A stretch of DNA of 64,000 bases, taken from assembly GCF_001715295.1 (NCBI RefSeq), contig NZ_MDKB01000001.1, positions 713,536-777,535 on the forward strand, in the 5' to 3' direction. The position numbers and the translations under genes were made by a program. A model generated the notes under the pieces. That model was given only the letters and a program-made list of their open reading frames with translations. It was not told where the DNA came from and made no database searches. This document shows positions 26,996-35,494 of this stretch, one piece after another. The number at the start of each line of letters is the position of its first letter. The first letter of the stretch is position 1. Source of the stretch: Streptomyces griseus (GTDB taxonomy: Bacteria > Actinomycetota > Actinomycetes > Streptomycetales > Streptomycetaceae).

Positions 26996-27864
26996 CCCAT
27001 TCCGCCACTGCCCTGTACGACATCCCCGGCCCCGTCACCCGCAGACGGCATCGCCTCTACGGGATCGCCGCGACGGTCCTCATCCTCGCGGCCCTCGGCT
27101 GGCTGCTGTATCTCCTCTTCGACACGGACCAGTTCACCGCGGCCAAATGGTCACCCTTCACCTACAAGGGCATCCAGGAACTGCTGCTGCGGGGCCTCGG
27201 CAACACTCTGAAGGCCTTCGCGTACGCGGCGGTGCTCTCCCTCGCGCTCGGGGCGGTGCTCGCGGTCGGGCGCCTGTCCGAGCACCGGCCGGTGCGCTGG
27301 CTCTCCACGCTCCTGGTCGAGTTCTTCCGGGCCATGCCCGTCCTGGTGATGATCTTCTTCATCTTCGTCGCACTCAAGGTGCAGCCGCTGCCCGCGCTGG
27401 TCGCCGGGCTGACCCTCTACAACGGCTCCGTACTCGCCGAGGTCTTCCGCACGGGCATCAACTCCGTGGAACGGGGCCAGCGGGAGGCGGCGTACGCGCT
27501 GGGCCTGCGCAAGACGCAGGTCACCACGTACGTCCTGGCCCCCCAGGCCGTGCGCGCGATGATGCCCACCATCATCAGTCAGCTGGTCGTGGCCCTGAAG
27601 GACACCTCTCTGGGCTTCCTGATCACCTACGAGGAGTTCCTCCACGCGGGCAAGCTGATCGCCTCGAACCTCGACTACGATCTGCCGTTCATCCCCGTGG
27701 TCATGGTGATCTCGCCCATCTACATCGGGATGTGCATGCTGCTCTCCTGGTTCGCCAACTGGGTGGGCGGACGGCAGCGGCGCAATCCGAAGACGGAGGC
27801 GGTGGGCGTCGCCCCCGCCGAACCAGGGACGCTGCTGCCGGGCAGGCAGGAGCCTCGGGTCTGA
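26992..27864 (+). CDS. gluD: amino-acid ABC transporter permease, GluD-like
   Basis: A 290-residue permease, longer than GluC by an N-terminal cytoplasmic tail and a first helix (about 25-43). The EAA loop REAAYALGLRKTQ lies near 162. A further 30 hydrophilic residues close the protein. The ATG overlaps the gluC stop as ATGA, so it pairs with GluC to form the channel. The longer frame starting at 26509 is only the out-of-frame overlap with gluC. Confidence 0.92.
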   Translation: MTHSATALYDIPGPVTRRRHRLYGIAATVLILAALGWLLYLLFDTDQFTAAKWSPFTYKGIQELLLRGLGNTLKAFAYAAVLSLALGAVLAVGRLSEHRPVRWLSTLLVEFFRAMPVLVMIFFIFVALKVQPLPALVAGLTLYNGSVLAEVFRTGINSVERGQREAAYALGLRKTQVTTYVLAPQAVRAMMPTIISQLVVALKDTSLGFLITYEEFLHAGKLIASNLDYDLPFIPVVMVISPIYIGMCMLLSWFANWVGGRQRRNPKTEAVGVAPAEPGTLLPGRQEPRV

Positions 27865-27883
27865 TCCGCACGTCGGACCCGAG
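27854..27883. terminator. weak hairpin at end of glu operon
   Basis: Eight-base arms (CTCGGGTC at 27854-27861, complement at 27876-27883) overlap the gluD stop codon. It could end the transport operon; the stem is modest. Confidence 0.35.
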
Positions 27884-28251
27884 CCCGCACGGCAGCGGCC
27901 GGTGATCACCCCTCGCCCACGGGACAGCCGGTCCCGGGGGGCGGGGAGAAGGTCAGCTGCGAGCCGGGCGGAATGTGCCGGACGTACAGAAGATCGACGG
28001 CGTCGATCACCAGGGCCGGCGGTCGCCGGCCGGGACGGCGTAGGCGGCGGAGAACGCTTCCGGGTCTACGCCGCGACGGCCGGTGCGGTGACCGCCGTGG
28101 AACACGGAGGGGGCGTTGCCGACCACCATGTCGAGGCCGGGCGGACCCTCGTCGCCGAGCAAGGGTGACGAGGGTGCCGCTCTCCTCGGTACCGGTGACG
28201 TGTGCGCACCGCGTGCGGGCGACAGGCGCCCGCCGTTCCGGGGCAGGGCGC
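27865..28251. other. 387-bp region without a supported gene
   Basis: This is the convergent space between gluD and the minus-strand methyltransferase. Frames on both strands are Arg/Pro-rich and look like decayed sequence. Only the weak hairpin at its left edge is structured. Confidence 0.5.
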
Positions 28252-29037
28252 TCAGGGCTTGCGCGCGACAAGTCCCCACTGGTCGACGGCTGTCGGGTTC
28301 TCCTCGGTGGGGCGCCAGTACGCGATCGAGACGAAGCCGGGCTCGAGCAGCTCCAGCCCCTCGGCGCACCCCGTGATCTCCTGCGGCTCACGCACCAGGT
28401 AGGGCGGGTTGTCACCCGAGTCGTACGCCTCCTGCGCCGCGAGCGTCTGCGGTGTCTTGACCGTGTCGCAGAGCACCAGATAACTTCCCGGGGCCATCCG
28501 GGCCATGTACCGCTGCACCACGCTGATCCCGTCGGCCGGGGTCAGATGTCCCAGGGTCGACAGCAGGAGCACGGCCACCGGCTCGGAGAGGTCCAGCGTC
28601 TTCGCCGCCTCGTCCACCACCTCGTCGGTGTGCGACAGGTCCGCGTCGACGTACGCGGTCCGGCCCTCCGGTGCGCTGGTCAGCAGGGCGGCGGCGTGGA
28701 CCAGCACGATGGGGTCGTTGTCCACGTAGACGATCCGGGAGTCCGGGGCGACGGCCTGCGCGACCTCGTGGGTGCTGTTCTCGACGGGCAGGCCCGTCCC
28801 CACGTCCAGGAACTGGCGTACGCCGAGGCCGGCGAGGTGCCGGACCGCGCGTGCCTGGAAGGCGCGCGAGGCCTGCGCGATGTCGGCCATCTGCGGATAG
28901 GCGGACGTGACCGCGTCGGCCAGCTCCCGGTCCACCGGGTAGTTGTCCTTCCCGCCCAGCCACGCGTTCCACACCCGCGCCGAATGCGGAATGTCCGACC
29001 GGATCTGCTTGCGGAACTCGGCGTCGTCAAAAGTCAT
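28252..29037 (-). CDS. DUF574 SAM-dependent methyltransferase
   Basis: A 261-residue member of the DUF574 S-adenosylmethionine methyltransferase family, abundant in Streptomyces. Hallmarks are the N-terminal PHSARVWNAWLGGKDNYPVD (about 17-36) and the SAM-binding FLDVGTGLPVENSTHE (about 75-90), followed by VYVDNDPIVLVHA (about 102-114). The C-terminal YWRP and WGLVARKP are typical. Targets are unknown for the family. The start has an AGGAGA site 6 bp upstream. The nearest upstream gene on this strand is the M23 peptidase, about 290 bp away. Confidence 0.85.
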   Translation of the reverse strand: MTFDDAEFRKQIRSDIPHSARVWNAWLGGKDNYPVDRELADAVTSAYPQMADIAQASRAFQARAVRHLAGLGVRQFLDVGTGLPVENSTHEVAQAVAPDSRIVYVDNDPIVLVHAAALLTSAPEGRTAYVDADLSHTDEVVDEAAKTLDLSEPVAVLLLSTLGHLTPADGISVVQRYMARMAPGSYLVLCDTVKTPQTLAAQEAYDSGDNPPYLVREPQEITGCAEGLELLEPGFVSIAYWRPTEENPTAVDQWGLVARKP

Positions 29038-29286
29038 CGGTTTCTCCTACTAGCCACGCACTCTGCGCAGTTGGGCCCAGAGGTCAGCGGATCGCGCTCA
29101 CCATCCGACCGTACCCTTACCACGCGGGGGAGCGCCCGGTGCCGGGGCCCTGGTCGCCGACCGGATCCCCGGCCGGGGAGGCCGCTGCCCGCACTCCTCG
29201 CGCCGTTCGTCGCCGGGCGGGGTGCGCTCGAACGCCGTACGCTCACGGCCGGGCCGGGCACCGCGTCGGCCGCCGTCCTCGCAGGG

Positions 29287-29309
29287 CGGTCCCCTCCCGC
29301 CGGGGACCG
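29287..29309. terminator. hairpin after M23 peptidase gene
   Basis: Eight-base arms CGGTCCCC and its complement are separated by seven bases, 20 bp past the M23 stop on the minus strand. A plausible terminator. Confidence 0.45.
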
Positions 29310-29329
29310 TCGCGGGGCGGCCCGCCGGC

Positions 29330-29884
29330 TCAGGCGTACGCGTTCACACTGACCGGACGGGTCCCGGTGTACGGGACCCAGCCCTGGAGGGTGGCGGGCA
29401 GCCCCACACGGCTGTTGCAGTCGATCACCTGGAAGTGCAGATGCGGTGCCGTGGAGTTGCCCGTGCTGCCCGACCAGCCGACGATCCTGCCCTGCGGTAC
29501 CCAGTCGCCCGGCTCGTAGAACGACCTGTTCAGGTGTGCGTAGTGGGTGCACTGGCCGTTCGAGTGACGGATGAGCACCTCGATGCCGTTCTGCCAGTAC
29601 GGCGACCAGTTCGAGAAGACGATGGTGCCCGCCTGCGCCGCGGACACCTCGTAGTTGGCGGGGAGGCCGAAGTCCCAGGCGTACTCGTTGTAGGGGCCGG
29701 TGTGCGAGTACGTACCCTCCGGACCCTGGGTGACCGTGTACGCCTCACCCGCCGGGTAGGGCAGTTCGTAGTAGTAGTCCACGGCCGAGGCCGGGGAGGC
29801 CCCCGTCATCGTGATGCCCACTGCCGTCAGCAGGGCGCTCGCCGCCACCGCCGTGCGGCGCAGGCCCCTCTTCATTCTGCTCAT
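29330..29884 (-). CDS. secreted M23 family metallopeptidase
   Basis: A 184-residue exported zinc endopeptidase, probably a peptidoglycan hydrolase. A signal peptide covers about 1-34 (MKRGLRRTAV, hydrophobic core, ASPASA). The M23 fold keeps a His in YSHTGPYNEYAWDFGLP with the metal-binding Asp, GTIVF, HYAHL (about 114) and the second metal/catalytic motif HLHFQ (about 148). The start has a GGAGACG site; in-frame sequence upstream of it is not protein-like. No cell-wall binding domain is attached. It is short, and could also act on proteins. Confidence 0.88.
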   Translation of the reverse strand: MSRMKRGLRRTAVAASALLTAVGITMTGASPASAVDYYYELPYPAGEAYTVTQGPEGTYSHTGPYNEYAWDFGLPANYEVSAAQAGTIVFSNWSPYWQNGIEVLIRHSNGQCTHYAHLNRSFYEPGDWVPQGRIVGWSGSTGNSTAPHLHFQVIDCNSRVGLPATLQGWVPYTGTRPVSVNAYA

Positions 29885-30206
29885 GTGCGTCTCCGTTCGC
29901 GTTCCACCAGCACCGGTCTCCGCTTCCCGTCGGGGCGGACCAGAGCAAGGGTCGGCTGCGCGCGAACGTTCGCACAAGGGCCCCAGGGGCCTGTGGCCGG
30001 TCCCTGCCACCAGCCCGACTTCCGGGCGTGGGAACCCCTTTGAGGCGTCTGTCCGCCGATCGCGGTGCCGGGGCTGACCCGGCCGTTCCACGGCCGCGCG
30101 GACGGGCGTACGCGCCGGCGATGGCCGGACGACCGGCCGAGGCGGTCCTGACGATCCCGCCGGTGCGGCGTTACCCTGCGCGGACGATTCTCGACTGGAG
30201 GTACGG
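29885..30206. other. divergent promoter region
   Basis: This 322-bp space lies between the divergent M23 and gamma-glutamyltransferase genes. It includes a 12-bp palindrome GCGAACGTTCGC (29962-29973) that could be an operator, and the GGAGG ribosome site of the right-hand gene. No gene. Confidence 0.5.
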
Positions 30207-32012
30207 ATGCGTCGTTCCGCAGGCCGGAATGTGTCGTTGCTGAGTGTCATCGCCGTCATCGGCTCGCTCGGTGCCGCGGCCCCCGTGGCCGCCTCACCCC
30301 TCGCGCCACCACCCAAGTCACCGGTGGCGGTGGGATATGGGGGAGCGGTGGCGAGCGTCGACGCGGACGCGTCGGCGGCCGGTATCGAGGTGCTCCGCAA
30401 GGGGGGCAACGCCGTCGACGCGGCCGTGGCGACGGCTGCCGCCCTGGGTGTCACCGAGCCGTACTCGGCGGGCATCGGAGGCGGAGGCTACTTCGTCTAC
30501 TACGACGCCGCCGAGCGCTCCGTACAGACCATCGACGGCCGGGAGACGGCGCCCCGCAGCGCCGACTCCTCGCTGTTCCTGGAGAACGGACGGCCCATCC
30601 CGTTCAACGACGCCGTCACCAGTGGCCTCGGCGTCGGAACCCCCGGAACGCCTGCCACCTGGGCCAAGGCGCTCGACGCCTGGGGCAGCACCTCACTGGG
30701 CAAGCTGCTGAAGCCGGCCGAACGGCTGGCACGCGACGGTTTCGTCGTCGACGACACCTTCCGCTCGCAGACCGCGGGCAACCAGGCCCGGTTCGCCGAC
30801 TTCCCGGCCTCCGCGAAGCTCTTCCTGCCGGGCGGCGAACTCCCGGCCGTCGGCTCCCTCTTCAAGAACCCCGACCTGGCCCGGACGTACGAGACCCTGG
30901 GCCGCGAGGGGGTCGACGAGCTGTACCGGGGCGAGCTGGCCCGGGACATCGTGTCGACGGTCCGTAAGCCCCCCGTCGCCCCGGACGCGACCCGGGTGGT
31001 GCGCCCCGGCGACCTCACGGCCACGGACCTGAAGGCCTACCGCGCCCTGCACCGGGCCCCGACGAAGGTCGGCTACCGGGGCCTGGACGTCTACGGCATG
31101 GCCCCCTCCTCCTCGGGCGGTACGAGCGTGGGCGAGGCGCTCAACATCCTCGAGTCCACCGACCTCTCGAAGGCGAGCGAGGCGCGCTACCTGCACCGGC
31201 TGATCGAGGCGAGCCGGATCGCCTTCGCCGACCGGGGGCGCTGGGTCGGCGACCCGGCGTTCGAGGACGTGCCCACCCGCGGGCTGCTCAGCCAGCGATT
31301 CGCCGACTCACGCGAGTGCCTCATCAAGGACGACGCGGTCCTCACCAGCCCGCTCGCCCCCGGTGATCCGATCCACCCCACGCCCTGCGCGGCCGGTGAC
31401 GCGGCTGCCCCGACGACGTTCGAGGGCGAGAACACGACCCACCTGACCACGGCCGACAAGTGGGGCAACGTGGTCGCGTACACGCTGACCATCGAGTCGA
31501 CGGGCGGCAGCGGCATCACCGTGCCGGGGCGGGGTTTCCTGCTCAACAACGAACTGACGGACTTCTCCTTCGCGCCCGCCGCCCCGGCGGTGCACGACCC
31601 GAACCTGCCCGGTCCGGGCAAGCGGCCGAGGTCGTCCATCTCGCCGACCATCGTGCTGGAGCACGGCAGGCCGGTACTGGCCCTGGGCTCGCCGGGCGGC
31701 GCGACGATCATCACCACCGTGCTGCAGTCGCTCACCGGCCACCTGGACCGCCAACTCCCGCTCGTCGAGGCGATCGCGGCGCCCCGCGCCAGCCAGCGCA
31801 ACTCGGCCACCACCGAGATCGAGCCGGGGCTGTGGGACAGCCCGGTGCGCGGTCAGCTGGAGGCGCTCGGCCACGTCTTCAAGGCGAACCCGGAGATCGG
31901 GGCGGCCACCGGGGTCCAGCGGCTGCCGGACGGACGCTGGCTCGCGGCCGCCGAAAAGGTGCGCCGGGGCGGCGGTTCGGCCATGGTGGTGCGGCCGGGC
32001 GGCCGTCCGTGA
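30207..32012 (+). CDS. ggt: secreted gamma-glutamyltransferase
   Basis: A 601-residue Ntn-hydrolase that cleaves gamma-glutamyl bonds such as in glutathione or related thiols. The signal peptide covers about 1-29. The large subunit has KGGNAVDAAVATAAALGVTEPYS (with the AVDAA motif near 73). Autocleavage is expected before the Thr in ENTTHLTT (about residue 411), giving the small subunit with its N-terminal Thr nucleophile. The oxyanion/lid region includes GSGITVPGRGFLLNNEL and PRSSISPTIV. It is full length and monocistronic, with a strong hairpin behind it. A cytoplasmic relative lies at 55643. Confidence 0.92.
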   Translation: MRRSAGRNVSLLSVIAVIGSLGAAAPVAASPLAPPPKSPVAVGYGGAVASVDADASAAGIEVLRKGGNAVDAAVATAAALGVTEPYSAGIGGGGYFVYYDAAERSVQTIDGRETAPRSADSSLFLENGRPIPFNDAVTSGLGVGTPGTPATWAKALDAWGSTSLGKLLKPAERLARDGFVVDDTFRSQTAGNQARFADFPASAKLFLPGGELPAVGSLFKNPDLARTYETLGREGVDELYRGELARDIVSTVRKPPVAPDATRVVRPGDLTATDLKAYRALHRAPTKVGYRGLDVYGMAPSSSGGTSVGEALNILESTDLSKASEARYLHRLIEASRIAFADRGRWVGDPAFEDVPTRGLLSQRFADSRECLIKDDAVLTSPLAPGDPIHPTPCAAGDAAAPTTFEGENTTHLTTADKWGNVVAYTLTIESTGGSGITVPGRGFLLNNELTDFSFAPAAPAVHDPNLPGPGKRPRSSISPTIVLEHGRPVLALGSPGGATIITTVLQSLTGHLDRQLPLVEAIAAPRASQRNSATTEIEPGLWDSPVRGQLEALGHVFKANPEIGAATGVQRLPDGRWLAAAEKVRRGGGSAMVVRPGGRP

Positions 32013-32035
32013 CCGTGCGGTCAGCGCCGTGACGC

Positions 32036-32072
32036 GGGGCCGGTGCGACGGGGCAGCCCGCGCACCGGCCCC
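32036..32072. terminator. terminator of ggt
   Basis: Twelve-base perfect arms (GGGGCCGGTGCG, complement at 32061-32072) with a 13-base loop, 24 bp past the ggt stop. Confidence 0.65.
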
Positions 32073-32213
32073 GGCCTTCGGGCCGGATCCGCGAGGGGCG
32101 TCCCGGCCGGGCCTGCCCCTCTCGGGCGCCGGGGGCGCCGCTCCGGGCGCGGGCAGGGCCTCGGGTGGGAGGTCCTCCACTCCGCCGACGTGATACGGAG
32201 TAGGGTCGCGACC

Positions 32214-32594
32214 GTGACTCTCCAGGACTTCTCCCGCAGCGAGTACGTCAGTCTGACCACCTACCGCAAGGACGGCACGCCCGTGGCCACCCCGGTCTGG
32301 GCGGCTGCCGAGGACGGTGTGCTGTACATCTGGACCCGGACCGATTCCTGGAAGGTCAAGCGGCTGCGTCGCGACAGCCGGGTGCGTGTCACCGTCTGCG
32401 ACGTCCGTGGCCGGATCGCGGAGGGCGCGCCCAGCGCCGAGGGCACGGCCCGCCTGCTCGATGCGACGGAGACCGCCGCGGTCCGCAAGGTACTCGCCCG
32501 TAAGTACAGCTGGAAGTTCTGGCTCGTGGACCGTCCGGCCGCCCTCGTACGGTTCGGCAAGCGGCCCCACACCGGGATCGCCGTCACCTTCTGA
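32214..32594 (+). CDS. PPOX class F420/flavin-dependent enzyme
   Basis: A 126-residue split-barrel protein of the PPOX group, many of which use F420 or FMN. Typical parts are YVSLTTYRKDGTPVATPVW (about 13-31), LYIWTRTDSWKVKRLRRD (about 40-57) and VTVCDVRG. The C-terminal KYSWKFWLVDR is characteristic. The GTG at 32214 has an AGGG site eight bases upstream; another GTG 24 bp upstream is possible. Redox partner and substrate are unknown. Monocistronic. Confidence 0.82.
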   Translation: MTLQDFSRSEYVSLTTYRKDGTPVATPVWAAAEDGVLYIWTRTDSWKVKRLRRDSRVRVTVCDVRGRIAEGAPSAEGTARLLDATETAAVRKVLARKYSWKFWLVDRPAALVRFGKRPHTGIAVTF

Positions 32595-32684
32595 GCGGCG
32601 CGCGCCGGGGCCCGGCGCTCCTGATGTCCCGCGAACGGAAGTGTGCGCTCTTCCTGTGCCATGCAACGACGCCGCGTAGCGCGC

Positions 32685-33098
32685 TCACGCCGTCCTCCCC
32701 GGGGCGATCTCGGCGATCAGGTCCTCGACCAGGGCCCTGATCGCGTCGCGGATCGGGCGCACCGCCTCGACGCCCTGGCCGGCCGGGTCCTCCAGCTTCC
32801 AGTCCAGGTACCGATTGCCGGGGAAGACGGGGCAGGTGTCGCCGCAGCCCATGGTGACGCACACGTCCGAGGCGCGGACCGCTTCGGTGGTGAGGACCTT
32901 CGGCATCTCCTCGGAGATGTCGATGCCGACCTCCGCCATGGCCTCGACGGCGGCCGGATTGACCCGGTCTCCGGGGGCGGAGCCGGCGGAACGAACCTCG
33001 ACGCGGTCTCCGGCCAGGTGGGTCAGCCACGCGGCGGCCATCTGGGAGCGGCCGGCGTTGTGGACGCAGACGAACAGGACGGACGGCTTGTCGGCCAT
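32685..33098 (-). CDS. arsC: arsenate reductase, LMW-phosphatase type
   Basis: A 137-residue ArsC of the low-molecular-weight phosphatase family, reducing arsenate to arsenite. The P-loop is VCVHNAGRSQ (about 9-18), with the catalytic Cys followed by Arg. Two further cysteines lie in TMGCGDTCPVF (about 80-90), where the thioredoxin-type resolving pair is expected. The DWKLEDPAG motif supplies the general acid Asp. It is divergent from arsR-ACR3, 95 bp away, so arsenate would be reduced here and then exported by ACR3. Confidence 0.92.
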   Translation of the reverse strand: MADKPSVLFVCVHNAGRSQMAAAWLTHLAGDRVEVRSAGSAPGDRVNPAAVEAMAEVGIDISEEMPKVLTTEAVRASDVCVTMGCGDTCPVFPGNRYLDWKLEDPAGQGVEAVRPIRDAIRALVEDLIAEIAPGRTA

Positions 33099-33186
33099 GG
33101 TGAGCGTTCTCTCTCGTCGCACGGCGGAACCCGGCCGCCGATGACTTCAGTGCCCGCTGGTGTCAGCGAGTGACGGTGTGACAGTA

Positions 33187-33200
33187 TCAGCGCATGCTGA
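33187..33200. promoter_or_regulatory. candidate ArsR operator over arsR start
   Basis: The dyad TCAGC-N4-GCTGA spans the arsR ATG (33194), next to a CAGTAT -10-like element (33182-33187) just upstream. No Shine-Dalgarno lies before the ATG, so arsR may be leaderless and repressed at its own start. Confidence 0.4.
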
Positions 33201-33502
33201 CTTCAGTCGATCCTGATGTGATCCGGGTGCTGGGTGATCCGCTCCGCCTGCGGATCGTGACCCTGCTGGCGCGCGAGACACTTTGCACGACGCATCTGGT
33301 CGAGGAGACCGGAGCCAAGCAGACCAACCTGTCCAACCACATGAAGGTGCTGCGCGAGGCCGGGCTGGTGGAGACCGAGCCGTGCGGCCGTTTCGTCTAC
33401 TACAAGCTCAAGCCCGAGGTCCTGGCGGGCCTGTCCCAGCAGTTCGCCGAACTCGCCGCCTCCGCCCGCACCGCTGCCGGGAACAGGAGGGCGTGCCCGT
33501 GA
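33194..33502 (+). CDS. arsR: ArsR family regulator (arsenic), first copy
   Basis: A 102-residue winged-helix repressor. The helix-turn-helix region is TCTTHLVEETGAKQTNLSNHMKVLREAGLV preceded by a Cys (ETLCTT, about 31-36), placing a thiol in the DNA-recognition area, with further Cys in ETEPCGR and at the end. The wing carries GRFVYYKL. It begins without a visible ribosome site and overlaps the ACR3 start by GTGA, so repressor and pump are translationally coupled. It would release DNA when arsenite binds the cysteines; the exact ligands are inferred. Confidence 0.88.
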   Translation: MLTSVDPDVIRVLGDPLRLRIVTLLARETLCTTHLVEETGAKQTNLSNHMKVLREAGLVETEPCGRFVYYKLKPEVLAGLSQQFAELAASARTAAGNRRACP

Positions 33503-34617
33503 CCTCCACCGAGCCCACCACCGCCCCCGCCCGGGGTGCGGGCCTCGCCGGGGACGACTCGGTCGTCAGGAAGCTCTCCACCCTCGACCGCTACCTCGCG
33601 GTGTGGATCCTGCTCGCCATGGCCGTCGGCCTGGCCCTGGGTCGCCTGATCCCGGGGATGGACGACGCGCTCGCGAAGATCGAGATCGGCGGGATCTCCC
33701 TGCCGATCGCGCTCGGCCTGCTCGTCATGATGTACCCGGTCCTCGCCAAGGTCCGCTACGACCGGCTCGACCGCGTGACCGGCGACCGGAAGCTGATGAT
33801 CTCCTCGCTGGTCATCAACTGGATCGTCGGGCCCGCGGTGATGTTCGCCCTCGCGTGGACCTTCCTGCCGGACCTGCCCGAGTACCGCACCGGCCTGATC
33901 ATCGTGGGGCTCGCCCGCTGTATCGCCATGGTCATCATCTGGAACGACCTCGCCTGCGGTGACCGCGAGGCCGCCGCCGTCCTGGTCGCGCTGAACTCGG
34001 TGTTCCAGGTGCTCGCCTTCGGGTTCCTGGGATGGTTCTACCTCGACCTGCTGCCGCGCTGGATGAACCTCGGCGACGGCCAGGGCCTGGACGTCTCCGT
34101 GTGGCACATCGCGCTGAACGTCGTCATCTTCCTCGGCATCCCGCTGCTGGCCGGCTTCCTCACCCGCCGCGTCGGCGAGCGGAAGCTGGGCCGCTCCGGC
34201 TACGAGGCCGGGTTCCTGCCGAAGATCGGCCCGTGGGCTCTGTACGGGCTGCTCTTCACGATCGTCATCCTCTTCGCCCTGCAGGGCGGGACCATCACCT
34301 CCCGGCCGCTGGACGTCGCCCGGATCGCGCTGCCGTTGCTGGTCTACTTCGCGATCATGTTCTTCGGTACGTTCCTGCTCGGCAGGGGCCTCGGGCTCGC
34401 CTACGACCGCACCGCGACCCTCGCCTTCACCGCGGCGGGCAACAACTTCGAGCTGGCCATCGCGGTCGCCATCGCCACCTTCGGCGTCACGAGCGGGCAG
34501 GCGCTCTCCGGCGTCGTCGGCCCGCTCATCGAAGTCCCGGTGCTGATCGGCCTGGTCCACGTCGCGCTCGCCTGGCGAAGGAGGTTCGCCGCCGACGCGG
34601 TGACGACGGCCCCATGA
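33499..34617 (+). CDS. acr3: ACR3 family arsenite efflux transporter
   Basis: A 372-residue inner-membrane arsenite exporter with about ten helices. The motif LARCIAMVIIWNDLACGD (about 134-151) carries the essential ACR3 Cys, and AAGNNFELAIAVAIATFG (about 312-330) is the second family signature. The GTG at 33499 overlaps the arsR stop and has AGGAGG eight bases upstream. Its own stop overlaps the broken flavoprotein start (ATGA). Works with ArsC: reduction, then export. Confidence 0.93.
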   Translation: MTSTEPTTAPARGAGLAGDDSVVRKLSTLDRYLAVWILLAMAVGLALGRLIPGMDDALAKIEIGGISLPIALGLLVMMYPVLAKVRYDRLDRVTGDRKLMISSLVINWIVGPAVMFALAWTFLPDLPEYRTGLIIVGLARCIAMVIIWNDLACGDREAAAVLVALNSVFQVLAFGFLGWFYLDLLPRWMNLGDGQGLDVSVWHIALNVVIFLGIPLLAGFLTRRVGERKLGRSGYEAGFLPKIGPWALYGLLFTIVILFALQGGTITSRPLDVARIALPLLVYFAIMFFGTFLLGRGLGLAYDRTATLAFTAAGNNFELAIAVAIATFGVTSGQALSGVVGPLIEVPVLIGLVHVALAWRRRFAADAVTTAP

Positions 34618-34945
34618 CGCGGCACACGGAAGTGGTGGTGATCGGCGGCGGCCAGGCGGGGCTCGCCGCCGGCTACCACTGAGCCGCCAGGGCCTCGACC
34701 ACGTCATCCTGGACGCGGACGCGGCACCCGGCGGGGCCTGGCAGCACATGGGGGACTCCCTGCACCTGTCCTCCCCGGCCGGGTACTCCTCCCTGCCCGG
34801 CCGCCTCATGCCCGCCCAGCCCGGCGAGCCCTACCCGGACGCCCGGCACGTGGTGGACTACCTCGCCGACTACGAGCAGCGCTACGGTCTGCCCGTCCGG
34901 CACGGCACCCGCGTGCGGTCCGTACGCCGCGAGGCGGGCGCCCTC
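34614..34945 (+). pseudogene. broken ArsO-like flavoprotein monooxygenase
   Basis: The start overlaps the ACR3 stop (ATGA) and reads TEVVVIGGGQAGLAAGYH, a FAD-binding GxGxxG. It then hits a TGA at 34680. Adding back one C restores the frame to LSRQGLDHVILDADAAPGG and on through YEQRYGLPVRHGTRV. Similarity stops near 34945, where the neighbouring minus-strand arsR ends, so about two thirds of the enzyme is missing. A one-base deletion plus C-terminal truncation. ArsO-type flavoproteins are often the third gene of arsR-ACR3 operons. Confidence 0.75.
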
Positions 34946-34956
34946 CGCCGTTGCGG

Positions 34957-35331
34957 TCAGGCGGTGGCCGGAGGGGTCAGCAGCTTGCCCATGGCGGCCA
35001 GGACGGACGGCTCGACCCGGTAGTAGACCCACGTGCCGCGCCGTTCGGAGGTGAGCAGCCCGGCTTCCTTGAGCTTCTTCAGGTGGTGGGACACCGTGGG
35101 CTGGGAGACGCCCACATCGCTGATGTCGCACACGCACGCCTCCCCGCCCTCGTGCGAGGCCACGGCGGAGAACAGGCGCAGCCGGACCGGGTCACCGAGC
35201 GCCTTGAACATCCGCGCGGCGGTCTCGGCCTCGCTCGCGCCCATGGGGCGCTCCGCCAAGGGCGGACAGCAGGGCGCCACCCCCTGGCCGTCGGCGGGTT
35301 CGAGCAGCAGTGGCGCCTTCACATGCGACAT
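34957..35331 (-). CDS. ArsR family regulator, CxC type, second copy
   Basis: A 124-residue winged-helix repressor with the classical arsenite site ACVCD just before the recognition helix (about 67-71) and SQPTVSHHLKKLKEAGLL as the helix-turn-helix (about 78-95). An extra CC pair lies in the N-terminal extension (APCCPP). It is divergent from the FAD monooxygenase gene and the shared promoter carries three operator-like dyads. It differs strongly from the first ArsR, whose Cys pattern is not CxC. Confidence 0.9.
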   Translation of the reverse strand: MSHVKAPLLLEPADGQGVAPCCPPLAERPMGASEAETAARMFKALGDPVRLRLFSAVASHEGGEACVCDISDVGVSQPTVSHHLKKLKEAGLLTSERRGTWVYYRVEPSVLAAMGKLLTPPATA

Positions 35332-35334
35332 GCG

Positions 35335-35358
35335 TCTATGTTGACACACGTCGAATCA
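35335..35358. promoter_or_regulatory. candidate ArsR operator 1
   Basis: TCTATGTTGACACACGTCG is followed by AATCA; the same 24-bp sequence with a few changes occurs 78 bp downstream. It lies just upstream of the second arsR start (35331), so it would autoregulate that gene. Confidence 0.55.
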
Positions 35359-35412
35359 GCACGGGGAGGGCCGTCGCGGCGCTTCACCGGCGAGCTGCCA
35401 CTTCGATGAATG

Positions 35413-35436
35413 TCTATGTTGACGCTTGTCGATGCA
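35413..35436. promoter_or_regulatory. candidate ArsR operator 2
   Basis: TCTATGTTGACGCTTGTCG is followed by ATGCA, a direct repeat of operator 1 (18-19 of 24 bases the same). It lies about 60 bp upstream of the monooxygenase start and could repress the forward promoter. Confidence 0.55.
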
Positions 35437-35462
35437 AGTGTCATGCTGGGCCGCGCAAGCCA

Positions 35463-35476
35463 TCGACAGTTGTCGA
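35463..35476. promoter_or_regulatory. candidate operator 3, TCGACA dyad
   Basis: Six-base arms TCGACA and TGTCGA around GT. It shares the TTGTCGA half with operator 2 and lies 19 bp before the monooxygenase GTG, in the leader. Confidence 0.45.
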
Positions 35477-35494
35477 AATACCCAAGGAGTCGCC

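Noticed and set aside
28007..28415. Minus-strand frames after the methyltransferase
   Set aside because: They overlap the methyltransferase C-terminus in another frame and lack family character.
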